A stretch of DNA of 46,258 bases from Amycolatopsis keratiniphila subsp. keratiniphila. GTDB taxonomy: Bacteria > Actinomycetota > Actinomycetes > Mycobacteriales > Pseudonocardiaceae. Where the stretch lies: contig NZ_LQMT02000030.1 in assembly GCF_001620365.2 (NCBI RefSeq), positions 1-46,258 of the forward strand. The letters run 5' to 3'. Positions 1 through 7,956 of this stretch are shown here, one piece after another (position 1 is the first letter of the stretch; every line of letters begins with the position of its first letter). A program made the position numbers and the translations under genes. The notes below the pieces were generated by a model, which made no database searches, was not told where the DNA came from, and saw nothing but the letters and a program-made list of their open reading frames with translations.

Positions 1-718
1 AGACACCCGCCCCGAACTACGGTTCATCAAACACCGCGACGGCACCCTCGGCCTCAAAGCACGACTCGACCTGGAAACCTACGCCCGGTTGAAGTCCGAC
101 CTGGACCCGATGGCCAAACCCCACAAAGCCATCGACGGAGTCCGGGATGCCCGCACCCAGGACGAACGCTACGGGGACGCCTTCACCGACTACGTGCGGT
201 TGAAGACCACCAGCCGCAACCTCCCCGGCCAAGCCGGCGAAGCCACCCACATCCTCATCACCATGTCCTACGACGACCTGATCCGCGACATCGGCGAAGC
301 CCACCTCGACCTAGTCGGCCCCATCAGCGCCACCGACGCCCGCATCCTCGCCTGCGACGCCCGCGTCCGCCCCGGCGTCCTCGGCACCGCAGGCGAACCG
401 TTGGACATCGGCCGATCGAAACGCACTGTGTCGCTGGCCCAGAAATACGCGCTCACCCTCCGCGACGGCGGCTGCGCCTTCCCCGGCTGCGACATGCCCG
501 TACCGCGCTGTACGGCCCACCACATTGTTTTCTGGCGGCATCACGGCGAAACGAAGATCGACAACCTTGTTCTGCTCTGCACGAAGCACCACCGGTTGAT
601 CCACCGCAGCGAATGGAAAGTCCAGATCGCCCAAGACGGCCTGCCGGAATTCACGCCGCCCGCCTACCTCGACTCCACCGAGACCCCGAGGCGCAACACC
701 ATGCACCTACGGACATAA
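1..718 (+). CDS. DUF222/HNH endonuclease domain protein (C-terminal part)
   Basis: The reading frame is open from the left edge of the window, so the 5' part of the gene is missing; about 238 residues are visible. The C-terminal part holds an HNH nuclease motif: CAFPGC, then CTAHHIVFW, then a DNLVLLCTKHH segment in which the two CxxC-like pairs and the His/Asn/His residues of the zinc-stabilised beta-beta-alpha-metal fold can be seen. The preceding part resembles the DUF222 (13E12 repeat) region usually found upstream of such HNH domains in actinobacteria. These proteins exist in many copies per genome and their role is not established; DNA cleavage is inferred from the motif. It is convergent with the monooxygenase gene, and no strong hairpin terminator is visible in the 166 bases between them. 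Confidence 0.85.
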   Translation, partial: DTRPELRFIKHRDGTLGLKARLDLETYARLKSDLDPMAKPHKAIDGVRDARTQDERYGDAFTDYVRLKTTSRNLPGQAGEATHILITMSYDDLIRDIGEAHLDLVGPISATDARILACDARVRPGVLGTAGEPLDIGRSKRTVSLAQKYALTLRDGGCAFPGCDMPVPRCTAHHIVFWRHHGETKIDNLVLLCTKHHRLIHRSEWKVQIAQDGLPEFTPPAYLDSTETPRRNTMHLRT

Positions 719-884
719 GCCGACCCCGAGCAGCCTCCAGAACCGGACCGGCCGCGAGAACCCCCGGCCGCGATCGCCCCTGCCCACCGATGGATCCCGG
801 CATCCCCAAACCAACGCGGCCGGCTCCCACCCAACCAGCCAGACGCGCCGAGCAGCCGGATACCCATTGAGCCGCGCAGAAAAG

Positions 885-2081
885 TTACCGGCTCCGGATC
901 TCGGCCCCACGCCGCAAGTTCGTCACCAGCGCCGTCGACTTGCCGGTGACGGCGGCCGCGAGCGGTCGTTCGAGTCCCGGAAGCCGGGCCACGTGAAGGA
1001 AAGCGCGGCGCGCCAGGAGCAGGAATCGGTTGGCGGGCAGGAACCATCGCGCGCCCCGGCGGGCGACCTGCTGCTTCTCGGTCACCACCGGACGGACCAG
1101 GCTCTCGTAGTCCGCGAGCGCGGTCTCGATCGAAGGCGCCCGGGTGAGTTGCTCGGCCAGCACGAACGCGCCCGCGATACCCAGTGAAGCGCCCTGACCG
1201 GCGAGAAGGGAGACGGCATAACAAGAATCGCCGACGAGCACGACCCGCCCTCGGCTCCAGGAAGGCATCTCGATCTGCGCGACCTGGTCGTAGTACACCT
1301 CACCGGGAGGCGGGCACAGCTCGAGTGCTTTCGGCACCGCCCAGCCGAGCGAACCGTAGGTCGAGCGCAGCGCCGCTCGCGTATCGGCCGGCAAGTCCGG
1401 GTTCGTCGTGCGGTGCACGGCGAACGCCGCGAGTTTGCCGTCGCGGAGCCCGTAGAAGCCCATCTGCATCCCGATGGTGTCGGTCAGGCAGAACCGCTCC
1501 CCCACCCGCGCACGAATGTCCTCGTCCTCGAAAACGAAGGCCGCCGTATGAAACCCGAGATGACGCAAGAACCGGCTCTCTTCACCGTAGACCAGCCGCC
1601 GCACGGTCGAATGGATCCCGTCGGCCCCGACCAGCAGATCGGCTTCGACGGTCTCGCCGTCCACCAAGGTGACCCGCACGCGGTCGCCGAGGTCCTCGAC
1701 GCCGGTGACCCCGGCACCGAACTTGACGTCCACTGTGGACGGAAGTCCGGTACGCAGGACACGCTCCAGATCCGGCCGCATGATGCTGCAGAGCCGTCCC
1801 CGCACCGACTTGGCGAACTGGACGTAGTCGATCGCCGCGCGGCGGCGGCCGTGCTCGTCCAGCAAGGTCGCCTCGTCCACCCGATACGCCGATTCTTCGA
1901 CCTGGGGCAGCAGCCCCATCTCCTCGACGGCGTCGAAGCCGGGGCCGAAGAAGTCGATCATGTAGCCCTGTTCCCGCGGCCCCGCGGCCCGTTCCAGCAC
2001 CACGACCTCGACGTCCAGCGTCGCGAGCCGGTGCGCCAGCGCCAGACCGGTGATGCCGGCACCGCAGATCGCCACCTTCAT
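885..2081 (-). CDS. FAD-dependent monooxygenase (PHBH/TetX-like)
   Basis: A 398-residue flavoprotein of the class A aromatic hydroxylase fold. The N-terminal dinucleotide-binding GAGITG (residues 7-12) is followed by an acidic end of beta-2 (LER near 29-31). The GADGIHS motif lies at 152-158, and a GD motif near residue 282 (VVLVGDS) runs into an AGQGASLGI helix that would contact the FAD pyrophosphate. Such enzymes hydroxylate small aromatic or polycyclic substrates with NAD(P)H and O2; the substrate cannot be read from the sequence. The gene starts 18 bases after the TetR gene on the same strand, so the two are probably cotranscribed and the TetR protein is the likely regulator of this enzyme. 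Confidence 0.85.
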   Translation of the reverse strand: MKVAICGAGITGLALAHRLATLDVEVVVLERAAGPREQGYMIDFFGPGFDAVEEMGLLPQVEESAYRVDEATLLDEHGRRRAAIDYVQFAKSVRGRLCSIMRPDLERVLRTGLPSTVDVKFGAGVTGVEDLGDRVRVTLVDGETVEADLLVGADGIHSTVRRLVYGEESRFLRHLGFHTAAFVFEDEDIRARVGERFCLTDTIGMQMGFYGLRDGKLAAFAVHRTTNPDLPADTRAALRSTYGSLGWAVPKALELCPPPGEVYYDQVAQIEMPSWSRGRVVLVGDSCYAVSLLAGQGASLGIAGAFVLAEQLTRAPSIETALADYESLVRPVVTEKQQVARRGARWFLPANRFLLLARRAFLHVARLPGLERPLAAAVTGKSTALVTNLRRGAEIRSR

Positions 2082-2099
2082 GGGGTCCCTCCCTTTCGT

Positions 2100-2669
2100 T
2101 CAGCCGACCAGCCTGCGCAGGACGGCCGGAGAGACGATCCGGCCGGACCCCGGTCCGAGCGCCCGATGCAACAGAAGCCCGTCCACCGCGGCGAGGAGCG
2201 CCGCCGCCGTGTCCTCGGCGTCGGCCACTCCCCGCTGCGCCAGCCACCCGCCGAACCTGGTGCGCAGGCCGGCGAGCAGCTCACGGATGCCTTGGCGCAA
2301 GGTGTCGTCGCGGGTCGCGGCGAGGTAGGCCTCGGCGAACAGCAACGACATCGGGTCGGTGCCGGAGTATTCGCCGACCGACGCCAGCAGCGCGTCCACC
2401 GCGTCCGCGGGCGTCTCGAGGGCCTCCAGCGCCGGCTCGAAGGCGACCGCGACTTCGCGCATCGCGCCGAGCACGGCCTCGATCATCAAGGCCTGCAGCG
2501 ACGGGAAGTGGTAGTGCACGACGCTCGGCGTGACACCCGCGCGCTCGGCCAGGATCCGGGTGCTGACCGCGGACCACCCGAGTTCGGGCACGAGCGCGAC
2601 AGCCGCTTCGAGCAATCGTTGCCGAACGAGCCTGCCACGCGCCGCGGCCGGGGATCCTGCCACCGTCAT
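2100..2669 (-). CDS. TetR family transcriptional regulator
   Basis: A 189-residue protein with an N-terminal TetR helix-turn-helix at about residues 15-60 (RQRLLEAAVALV ... TRILAERAGVTPSVVHYHFPSLQAL), with the conserved YHF-type recognition helix end. The C-terminal ligand domain is not assignable. An AGGAG sits directly against the ATG at 2669, so the GTG two codons later (2663, spacer of six) may be the true start. Upstream, TCGT and ACGA half-sites at 2682-2685 and 2691-2694 form a small imperfect dyad that could be an autoregulatory operator. It heads a two-gene unit with the FAD monooxygenase, its probable target. Confidence 0.85.
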   Translation of the reverse strand: MTVAGSPAAARGRLVRQRLLEAAVALVPELGWSAVSTRILAERAGVTPSVVHYHFPSLQALMIEAVLGAMREVAVAFEPALEALETPADAVDALLASVGEYSGTDPMSLLFAEAYLAATRDDTLRQGIRELLAGLRTRFGGWLAQRGVADAEDTAAALLAAVDGLLLHRALGPGSGRIVSPAVLRRLVG

Positions 2670-2734
2670 CTCCTAGGGCGTTCGTCCTGTACGACTGCCC
2701 TGATCGTATGCCCGGATCCGGCCGCGGCGCAAAC

Positions 2735-3433
2735 TCACGCCGTCTTCAGCCGCGCCACGACGTGCTCCGCGGTGGCGACACTGGACTGCGGGTTCTGGCC
2801 GGTGACAAGGTTTCCGTCGACGACGACGTCGCTCGACCAGGCGGGCGCCGGAGTGACGATCGCGCCCTGTTCCCGAAGCCGTGCCTCGACGAAGAAGGGG
2901 GTCTTCTCGCCCAGCCCGCCCTGCAGTTCCTCCTCGTCGCTGAACGACGTCATCGAGCGGCCGGCGAAGGTGAACGAGCCGTCCTCCCTGCGCGCGCTGA
3001 GCAAGGCGGCGAGCCCGTGGCAGAGGGCGGCGATGGTCTTGCCCCGTGCGTCGGCGTCGTTCAGCAGCGCGCCGAGGTCGGCGTCGGCCACCAGGTCGGT
3101 CATCGGGCCGTGTCCGCCGGGCAGGTAGAAGGCGTCGTAGCCGTCGGCCGAGACGTCGGAGAGCTTGAGCGGCGCCGAAAGATCGAGCCCTTTGAGGTAC
3201 TCGGCGAACTTCGCGCCCGCGGCCGGGTCGACGCCGCCGCGTTCGTCGAGGCTGATCGGGTCGACGGTCGGCCGGAGCCCCGACGGCGTCGCGATCTCCA
3301 CCCGGTGGCCCGCCGCGGCGAGCACCCGGTGCGACTCGGCGACCTCTTCGGCCCAGAACCCGGTCGGGTGGTCGACGCCGTCCGTCAGCCGCACGTGGTC
3401 CGCGGCCGAGACGATCATGAGGATGCGCGCCAT
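2735..3433 (-). CDS. DJ-1/PfpI family protein (Hsp31/glyoxalase III-like)
   Basis: A 232-residue type 1 glutamine amidotransferase-like protein. The nucleophile elbow is ALCHG with Cys138 followed by His139, and the WAEE segment at 27-30 supplies the acidic residue usually placed near the cysteine. YLPGGHGP at 103-110 and the C-terminal NLVTGQNPQS segment match the Hsp31/HchA-type branch, whose members have glyoxalase III or deglycase-like activity. The substrate is inferred only from the family. The gene is divergent from a LysR-type regulator across 121 bases with a perfect dyad at 3525-3542, so it is the probable regulated target. Confidence 0.88.
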   Translation of the reverse strand: MARILMIVSAADHVRLTDGVDHPTGFWAEEVAESHRVLAAAGHRVEIATPSGLRPTVDPISLDERGGVDPAAGAKFAEYLKGLDLSAPLKLSDVSADGYDAFYLPGGHGPMTDLVADADLGALLNDADARGKTIAALCHGLAALLSARREDGSFTFAGRSMTSFSDEEELQGGLGEKTPFFVEARLREQGAIVTPAPAWSSDVVVDGNLVTGQNPQSSVATAEHVVARLKTA

Positions 3434-3524
3434 GACTGGTCCTTTCGTTGTCCGGGGGCGTTGTGCCCCACTGCCCCCTTCAACCAGGTCTGTGCCGCGG
3501 GCACTCCGCGCCGACGGCTACGAT

Positions 3525-3542
3525 CCATAAGATTTCTTATGG
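3525..3542. promoter_or_regulatory. Perfect dyad, probable LysR operator
   Basis: CCATAAGATTTCTTATGG is a perfect inverted repeat with 8-bp arms around TT. It lies between the divergent DJ-1 and LysR genes, and its right end overlaps the Shine-Dalgarno GGAAGG (3541-3546) of the LysR gene. It is AT-rich against a very GC-rich background and contains the T-N11-A geometry expected of LysR sites. Binding by the adjacent regulator is inferred. Confidence 0.6.
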
Positions 3543-3554
3543 AAGGTGGCTTGC

Positions 3555-4457
3555 ATGACCAATCTGGACCGGCTAGCGACCTTCCTGTCGATCTACCGCC
3601 TCGGCTCGCTTTCCGCGGCCGCCGCGGAGCTCGGCCTGACCCAGCCCGCTGTCACCGGGCAGCTGCTCAAGCTCGAGGAGGAACTCGGCGAGCAGCTCTT
3701 CGTCCGGTCACGGCTGGGTGCGGCGCCGACCGCTCGCGCGGCCGAACTCGCCGCCAGGATCGGTACCCGGATCGACGAACTACGGGGTGCTTTGGCGCCG
3801 GGCGACGACGAGGTCCACTACCGCGAACAGGTGGCACTGGGCGGCGCGAGCGACGGCATGGCGACGCGGTTCCTGCCCGCGCTCGCCCCGCTGACCGAAC
3901 GCGGGCTACGGCTCACCGTCACCCTCGGCCTCGCCGACGAACTCTTGGCCGCCCTCGAAGCGGCGCGCCTGGACCTCGTCATCTCGTCGGTCCGGCCGCG
4001 ACAGCGCGGCATCGCCGCGATTCCGTTGATCGACGAGGAATTCGTGCTCGTCGCCGCCCCGGCGCTCGCCCGGAGCGTCGATCCCGCGCTGCTCGCCGCC
4101 GACCCGGTGCCGGCGATGGCCCACTTGCCGCTGATCGCCTACGCCGGTGATCTGCCGATCATCCGCCGCTACTGGCGCAGCGAATTCGGGAAGCGGCCGC
4201 CGAACCGCGTCGCGATGGTCGTGCCCGATCTCCGTGCGATCCTCGCCGTGGTCGTCGCGGGCGCCGGGGCGAGCGTGCTGCCGCGCTACATCGCCGCGGC
4301 CGCGCTCGAAGCGGGTTCGGTCTCGATCGTGCACACCCCGGAAGTGCCGCCGCTGAACACCATCTACCTCGCGCACCGGCCGGGAACGATGCGGCCGGTC
4401 GTGACCCTCATTCGCGACCGGCTGCTGGAACGCGCCCGCGCCTGGGGCTCACTCTGA
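3555..4457 (+). CDS. LysR family transcriptional regulator
   Basis: A 300-residue LysR protein. The winged HTH spans about residues 1-60 (FLSIYRLGSLSAAAAELGLTQPAVTGQLLKLEEELGEQLFVR), followed by the two-lobed substrate-binding domain to the end. I chose the ATG at 3555 because GGAAGG ends eight bases upstream; the GTG three codons earlier has no room for a ribosome site. It is divergent from the DJ-1/PfpI gene, the usual target arrangement for this family. The dyad overlapping its own ribosome site suggests negative autoregulation. The inducer is unknown; reactive carbonyl stress would fit the target but is a guess. Confidence 0.88.
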   Translation: MTNLDRLATFLSIYRLGSLSAAAAELGLTQPAVTGQLLKLEEELGEQLFVRSRLGAAPTARAAELAARIGTRIDELRGALAPGDDEVHYREQVALGGASDGMATRFLPALAPLTERGLRLTVTLGLADELLAALEAARLDLVISSVRPRQRGIAAIPLIDEEFVLVAAPALARSVDPALLAADPVPAMAHLPLIAYAGDLPIIRRYWRSEFGKRPPNRVAMVVPDLRAILAVVVAGAGASVLPRYIAAAALEAGSVSIVHTPEVPPLNTIYLAHRPGTMRPVVTLIRDRLLERARAWGSL

Positions 4458-4542
4458 AACCCCGGGCGGGGCAAAAATGACCTCTTTCTCCTTCGGAACC
4501 GTCGCGAAGCTTGCTCTTCCGAACCCGTTTCCTGGAGGACAC

Positions 4543-4731
4543 ATGGTCTCGAAACCCCGCCTCGCACTGGGAATGCTCGTCTTGGCCGCCTTGGCGGCAG
4601 GGCTGCTCGCGTTGCTCATCTCGCTCGACGTCGGCGCTTTCTGGGCCAAGACGCTGCCACTCGTCTTCCTGGCGGGCGGCGCTGCGTTCGCGCAATCCCT
4701 CGGCCTGTTCAACAAGGCGCCGAAGGACTGA
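4543..4731 (+). CDS. Small two-helix membrane protein
   Basis: A 62-residue protein starting at the ATG at 4543, preceded by GGAGG at 4534-4538. An in-frame upstream ATG at 4477 lacks a ribosome site and would add an unlikely N-terminus. Two hydrophobic stretches, at about residues 8-29 and 36-55, predict two membrane helices, with a basic start and a short NKAPKD tail. No family is recognised. It lies 85 bases after the LysR gene and is convergent with the GlxA-type regulator, only nine bases from that gene's stop. Confidence 0.6.
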   Translation: MVSKPRLALGMLVLAALAAGLLALLISLDVGAFWAKTLPLVFLAGGAAFAQSLGLFNKAPKD

Positions 4732-4740
4732 GGGCGAGCG

Positions 4741-5697
4741 TCAAACGCGCTGCGGCGCGAAGGTTCGCCGGTAGTCCTGCGGGGAAACGCCGACGACCTT
4801 GTGGAAATGGTGACGCAGCAAGGCTCCTGAGCCGAAGCCGCAGCGGCGCGCGACCTCGTCGATGTTCATCGTCGTCTCTTCGAGCAGTGACCTCGCGTGC
4901 AGAACTCGTTGTGTCGAAAGCCATCGGTGCGGTGTCGTACCCGTCTCCGCGACAAACTTGCGGGCGAAGGTGCGCTCGGACATCCGGGCCCGGCGGGCCA
5001 GATCGGCGACGGGATGTTCGCGGTCGATGGTGTCGAGCATCCAGGCGAGCACCGGCTGAAGGCCGTCCCCGGTGCACTCCGGGATCGGCACCTCGACGAA
5101 CTGGCGTTGCCCGCCTTCCCGTTGCGGGGGCACCACCATCCGCCGGGCGATGACGGTGGCGGCGGCGGAGCCGAGTTCGCGCCGGACCAGGTGCAGGCAC
5201 GCGTCGATGCCGGCGGCCGTCCCGGCGCTGGTGATGATGTCGCCGTCGTCGACGAAGAGGACGTCCGGATCCAGCCGCGCCTCGGGAAAACGCTCCTGGA
5301 ACCGCGTGCTGTGCCGCCAGTGGTTCGTGCAGCGCCGCCCGTCGAGCAGCCCCGCGGCGCCCAGCACGAACGCGCCGGTGCAGACCGAAAGCAGCGTGGC
5401 GCCCCGCGCCGAAGCCGCACGGAGCGCCTCGATCACCGCGGGTGGGTACTCGTCGCGCACGTCACAGGCGGGGACGACGACGAGGTCCGCGTCTTCGGTC
5501 GCCTCGAGACCGTGTTCCGGGGTGACCGTCACGCCGTGCCCGAGGGTGAGCGGCTCTCCGGCGCGCTCCCCGCACACGCGGAAGTCGAGCAGGGGCACTC
5601 CGTCATCGGTGCGGTCGCACCCGAAAACCTCGCACACGACACCGAACTCGAAGGCGGCGAAGTCGTCCAGCAGCACCACGGCGACGCTTTTCAGCAT
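4741..5697 (-). CDS. GlxA-type regulator (DJ-1/PfpI + AraC HTH)
   Basis: A 318-residue regulator with an N-terminal DJ-1/PfpI-like domain (about 1-185) and a C-terminal AraC-type double HTH (about 215-318: HPVADLARRARMSERTFARKF and IDEVARRCGFGSGALLRHHF). The amidotransferase-like domain keeps a SVCTG elbow near residue 105 and the TSAGTAAGID segment typical of GlxA proteins, where it is thought to sense a ligand. The ATG at 5697 begins the family-typical MLKSVAVVLLD; a GTG at 5730 would only add a non-conserved stretch. The intergenic region with the divergent small ORF carries four exact half-sites that are probably its operator. Confidence 0.85.
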   Translation of the reverse strand: MLKSVAVVLLDDFAAFEFGVVCEVFGCDRTDDGVPLLDFRVCGERAGEPLTLGHGVTVTPEHGLEATEDADLVVVPACDVRDEYPPAVIEALRAASARGATLLSVCTGAFVLGAAGLLDGRRCTNHWRHSTRFQERFPEARLDPDVLFVDDGDIITSAGTAAGIDACLHLVRRELGSAAATVIARRMVVPPQREGGQRQFVEVPIPECTGDGLQPVLAWMLDTIDREHPVADLARRARMSERTFARKFVAETGTTPHRWLSTQRVLHARSLLEETTMNIDEVARRCGFGSGALLRHHFHKVVGVSPQDYRRTFAPQRV

Positions 5698-5711
5698 GCC
5701 CTGAGCATAGC

Positions 5712-5784
5712 TGGCAGGATTTTGACGCACAACGACAGAACTGCCACTTTTGGCAGGATGTCGAGCAGCGCAAACTTACTGCCA
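5712..5784. promoter_or_regulatory. Four TGGCAG/CTGCCA half-sites between divergent genes
   Basis: Exact half-sites occur at 5712-5717 (TGGCAG), 5741-5746 (CTGCCA), 5751-5756 (TGGCAG) and 5779-5784 (CTGCCA). The middle pair forms the dyad CTGCCACTTTTGGCAG, and TGGCAGGAT is repeated directly at 5712 and 5751. The cluster fills the gap between the GlxA-type regulator and the small ORF starting at 5784. An AraC-type protein binding such sites would control both promoters. The binder is inferred from position. Confidence 0.5.
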
Positions 5785-5927
5785 TGACCGCAATCATCGT
5801 CACTCTCGCCCTGATCGCCCTCGTCACCTACCTGCTGGAGCGCAATCACGCGCGGCAGGGCCGCCCGGACGCCGCCGGCGGCGATCCGCTCGGCCGGCCC
5901 TTCTGGCGAGGGGGCGCCACGGCCTGA
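5784..5927 (+). CDS. Small single-span membrane peptide (47 aa)
   Basis: The ORF begins with ATG at 5784 and encodes MTAIIVTLALIALVTYLLE followed by an Arg/Gly/Pro-rich tail that ends PFWRGGATA. Residues 2-17 are strongly hydrophobic and predict one N-terminal membrane helix, with a positively charged cytoplasmic tail. No good ribosome site precedes it, which weakens the call. Support comes from its divergent position to the GlxA-type regulator, the shared half-site cluster and a hairpin 13 bases after its stop. No function can be given. Confidence 0.4.
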   Translation: MTAIIVTLALIALVTYLLERNHARQGRPDAAGGDPLGRPFWRGGATA

Positions 5928-5940
5928 AAACCCTTACGAG

Positions 5941-5957
5941 GACACCGCGCCGGTGTC
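5941..5957 (+). terminator. Short hairpin after the 47-residue ORF
   Basis: GACACCG-CGC-CGGTGTC forms a perfect 7-bp stem with a 3-nt loop. It starts 13 bases after the small ORF and is not followed by a T-run, so termination is only a possibility. Confidence 0.3.
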
Positions 5958-6027
5958 ACGAGCGACACGTTCCCCGCCGTGATCGTCGCCGAAGCTCGCA
6001 TCCGCCGAGGTCAAACCCGCAATCACC

Positions 6028-6076
6028 GGTTTAAACCTCTTCGCCCGCATTTTCTGCCGGTTACCAGTTTTCTGGT
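6028..6076. promoter_or_regulatory. Two dyads upstream of the BCCT gene
   Basis: GGTTTAAACC at 6028-6037 is a perfect 10-bp palindrome, and ACCAG-TTTT-CTGGT at 6063-6076 has 5-bp arms. Both are AT-rich for this genome and lie 70-120 bases before the transporter start, a sensible place for a promoter and operator. No regulator gene is adjacent. Other than these, the 220-base gap from 5928 shows only the hairpin at 5941 and the initiation structure at 6111-6150. Confidence 0.35.
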
Positions 6077-6110
6077 TAGGGTGCAGTGGTGCAAACGGGT
6101 TAACTCGGGC

Positions 6111-6150
6111 GGAAGGAGATCGCGCCGTCATCGGCGCGTGTCTGAACATG
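6111..6150 (+). promoter_or_regulatory. Hairpin between Shine-Dalgarno and start codon of BCCT gene
   Basis: The only good ribosome site, GGAAGGAG at 6111-6118, lies 29 bases before the ATG at 6148, too far for normal initiation. The gap holds a perfect hairpin, CGCGCCG-TCAT-CGGCGCG, at 6121-6138. If it folds, the unpaired distance falls to about 11 nt, close to normal. No ATG, GTG or TTG start lies in frame between the two. A comparable SD-start juxtaposition by a hairpin is described for phage T4 gene 38. Confidence 0.5.
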
Positions 6151-7893
6151 AGTTCGCAGGACGGTAAACAAGCGGAAGAAGAGGTCGTCGCGGAGACCGC
6201 GGCGGACCTCGCCCACGCGCCGGACACGACAGGTCCGGGGCACCCGCCCGATGAGCACGTCCCGCTCGACCTCGCCGCCGAACGCCCCGCCGAGACCGAC
6301 CGGACCGTTTTCGGTGTGGCGGCGGTGCTCGCGCTCGCGATCATCGTCTGGGGTGTCCTGTCCCCGGAGAGTCTCGCGAGTGTCGCGTCGACCCTCCTCA
6401 ACGACGCCGTGATCCCGTACGGCGGCTGGGCCTTCGTGTTGACCGCGAGCGGTTTCGTGCTCTTCGCGGTCTGTCTGGCCATAAGCCGCTACGGCCGGAT
6501 CCCGCTGGGCGGGGACAAGGAGCTCCCCGAATTCCGGACGTCGTCGTGGATCGCGATGATGTTCAGCGCAGGTATGGGCATCGGCCTGATGTTCTTCGGT
6601 GTGTACGAACCGGTCTCCCATCTCGCGAGCCCGCCCCCGGGCACCGCGGCCCCGAACTCCGACGAAGCCGTCCACACCGCGATGGCGACGACGCTGTTCC
6701 ACTGGACCGTGCACCCGTGGGCGATCTACGCCGTCGTCGGCCTCGCGATCGCGTACAGCACCTTCCGGAAGGGCCGCAGCCAGCTGATCAGTTCGGTGTT
6801 CGCGCCGCTGATCGGCAAGCGGCGCACCGAAGGCCCGCTGGGCAAGGCGATCGACATCATGGCGATCTTCGCGACCCTGTTCGGCTCGGCCGCTTCGCTC
6901 GGTCTCGGCGCGCTCCAGGTGGGTGGCGGTATGGGCGCCGTCGGCTGGATCGACGACCCCGGCAAGGGCCTCCTGGTCGCGATCATCGCGATCCTCACCA
7001 TCGCGTTCATCGCTTCGGCGGTGTCCGGCGTGGCCAAGGGAATCCAGTGGCTGTCCAACATCAACATGGTGCTCGCCGCGGTACTCGCGGTGTTCGTGCT
7101 GGTGGTCGGGCCGACCGTGCTGATCCTCAACATCGTGCCCGGCGCGATCGGCGACTACTTCCGCGAACTGGCGGAGATGTCCGGCCGTACCGGGATGACC
7201 GGTGGCGAGGAGATGCAGACGTGGCTCGGCGGCTGGACGGTCTTCTACTGGGCGTGGTGGATCTCGTGGACGCCCTTCGTCGGCATGTTCATCGCGCGGA
7301 TCTCGCGCGGCCGCACCATCCGGCAGTTCATCTTCGGTGTCATCGCGATCCCGAGCGTCGTGAGCCTGATCTGGTTCGCGATCTTCGGCGGCGCGGCGAT
7401 CAGCAGGCAGCGGGCGGGCACGGACATCGCGGGCGCGGGCAGTGCCCAGTCGGCCACGTTCGAACTGCTCGAAACGCTGCCGTGGTTCGTCCCGATCGCG
7501 ATCCTGGTGATGATCCTGGTGTCCATCTTCTTCGTCTCCGGCGCGGACGCGGCATCGGTGGTGATGGGCACCTTGTCCCAGCGCGGGAGCGTGCACCCGA
7601 AGAAGGGTGTCGTCATCTTCTGGGGCGTGCTGATGGGTGCCGTCGCGGCGGTGATGCTGCTGGTCGGCGGGGACAAGGCGCTGACCGGGTTGCAGAACCT
7701 CACCATCCTGATCGCGGTGCCGTTCGTGTTCGTGATGGTCGGGTTGTGCGTGTCGGTCTGGAAGGACCTGCGCAACGACCCGCTGATGAAGCAGGAAGAC
7801 GCGATGATGTTGTCGCTGAAGGAACTGCACGAGGAACGCACCAACGGCCACGGCCGCCGTCGCATCCTCGGCCGGTCGAAACAGCGCACCTGA
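6148..7893 (+). CDS. BCCT family betaine/choline/carnitine transporter
   Basis: A 581-residue transporter with about twelve membrane helices. Family hallmarks are GMGIGLMFFGVYEP in the third helix region and the YWAWWISWTPFVG segment with its tryptophan box, which lines the trimethylammonium site. A hydrophilic N-terminus of about 50 residues rich in Glu/Asp and a short basic C-terminal tail (HGRRRILGRSKQ) flank the core; the tail resembles the osmosensing end of BetP-type carriers but is shorter. Expected role: sodium-coupled uptake of glycine betaine or a related compatible solute. It is a single-gene unit closed by the long hairpin at 7904-7952. Its start region holds the hairpin described separately. 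Confidence 0.92.
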   Translation: MSSQDGKQAEEEVVAETAADLAHAPDTTGPGHPPDEHVPLDLAAERPAETDRTVFGVAAVLALAIIVWGVLSPESLASVASTLLNDAVIPYGGWAFVLTASGFVLFAVCLAISRYGRIPLGGDKELPEFRTSSWIAMMFSAGMGIGLMFFGVYEPVSHLASPPPGTAAPNSDEAVHTAMATTLFHWTVHPWAIYAVVGLAIAYSTFRKGRSQLISSVFAPLIGKRRTEGPLGKAIDIMAIFATLFGSAASLGLGALQVGGGMGAVGWIDDPGKGLLVAIIAILTIAFIASAVSGVAKGIQWLSNINMVLAAVLAVFVLVVGPTVLILNIVPGAIGDYFRELAEMSGRTGMTGGEEMQTWLGGWTVFYWAWWISWTPFVGMFIARISRGRTIRQFIFGVIAIPSVVSLIWFAIFGGAAISRQRAGTDIAGAGSAQSATFELLETLPWFVPIAILVMILVSIFFVSGADAASVVMGTLSQRGSVHPKKGVVIFWGVLMGAVAAVMLLVGGDKALTGLQNLTILIAVPFVFVMVGLCVSVWKDLRNDPLMKQEDAMMLSLKELHEERTNGHGRRRILGRSKQRT

Positions 7894-7903
7894 GCTGATC
7901 CCG

Positions 7904-7952
7904 CGTGAAGGCCCCCTTTCCTCGGCTCAGCCGAGGGAAGGGGGCCTTCACG
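7904..7952. terminator. Long hairpin (24-bp arms), CGTGAAGGCC type
   Basis: Arms at 7904-7927 and 7929-7952 are complementary at 23 of 24 positions, the exception forming a G-U pair in RNA. The hairpin fills the gap between the convergent BCCT and DoxX genes and probably works as a bidirectional terminator. Its arm begins with CGTGAAGGCCCCCTT, nearly the same word as in the hairpin at 35182-35238, which suggests a dispersed repeat family. Confidence 0.75.
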
Positions 7953-7956
7953 TACT

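Noticed and set aside
1..718. Mobile element at the left edge because of the HNH domain
   Set aside because: DUF222/HNH proteins are common chromosomal genes; no transposase, integrase or terminal repeats are seen.
613..870. Small plus-strand gene after the HNH protein
   Set aside because: It overlaps the end of the HNH gene in another frame, is Pro/Arg-rich and has no ribosome site.
1413..3128. Long plus-strand open frame of 571 codons opposite the monooxygenase and TetR genes
   Set aside because: It is a shadow of GC-rich coding DNA; it spans two clear minus-strand genes and has Arg/Gly/Pro-rich sequence without domains.
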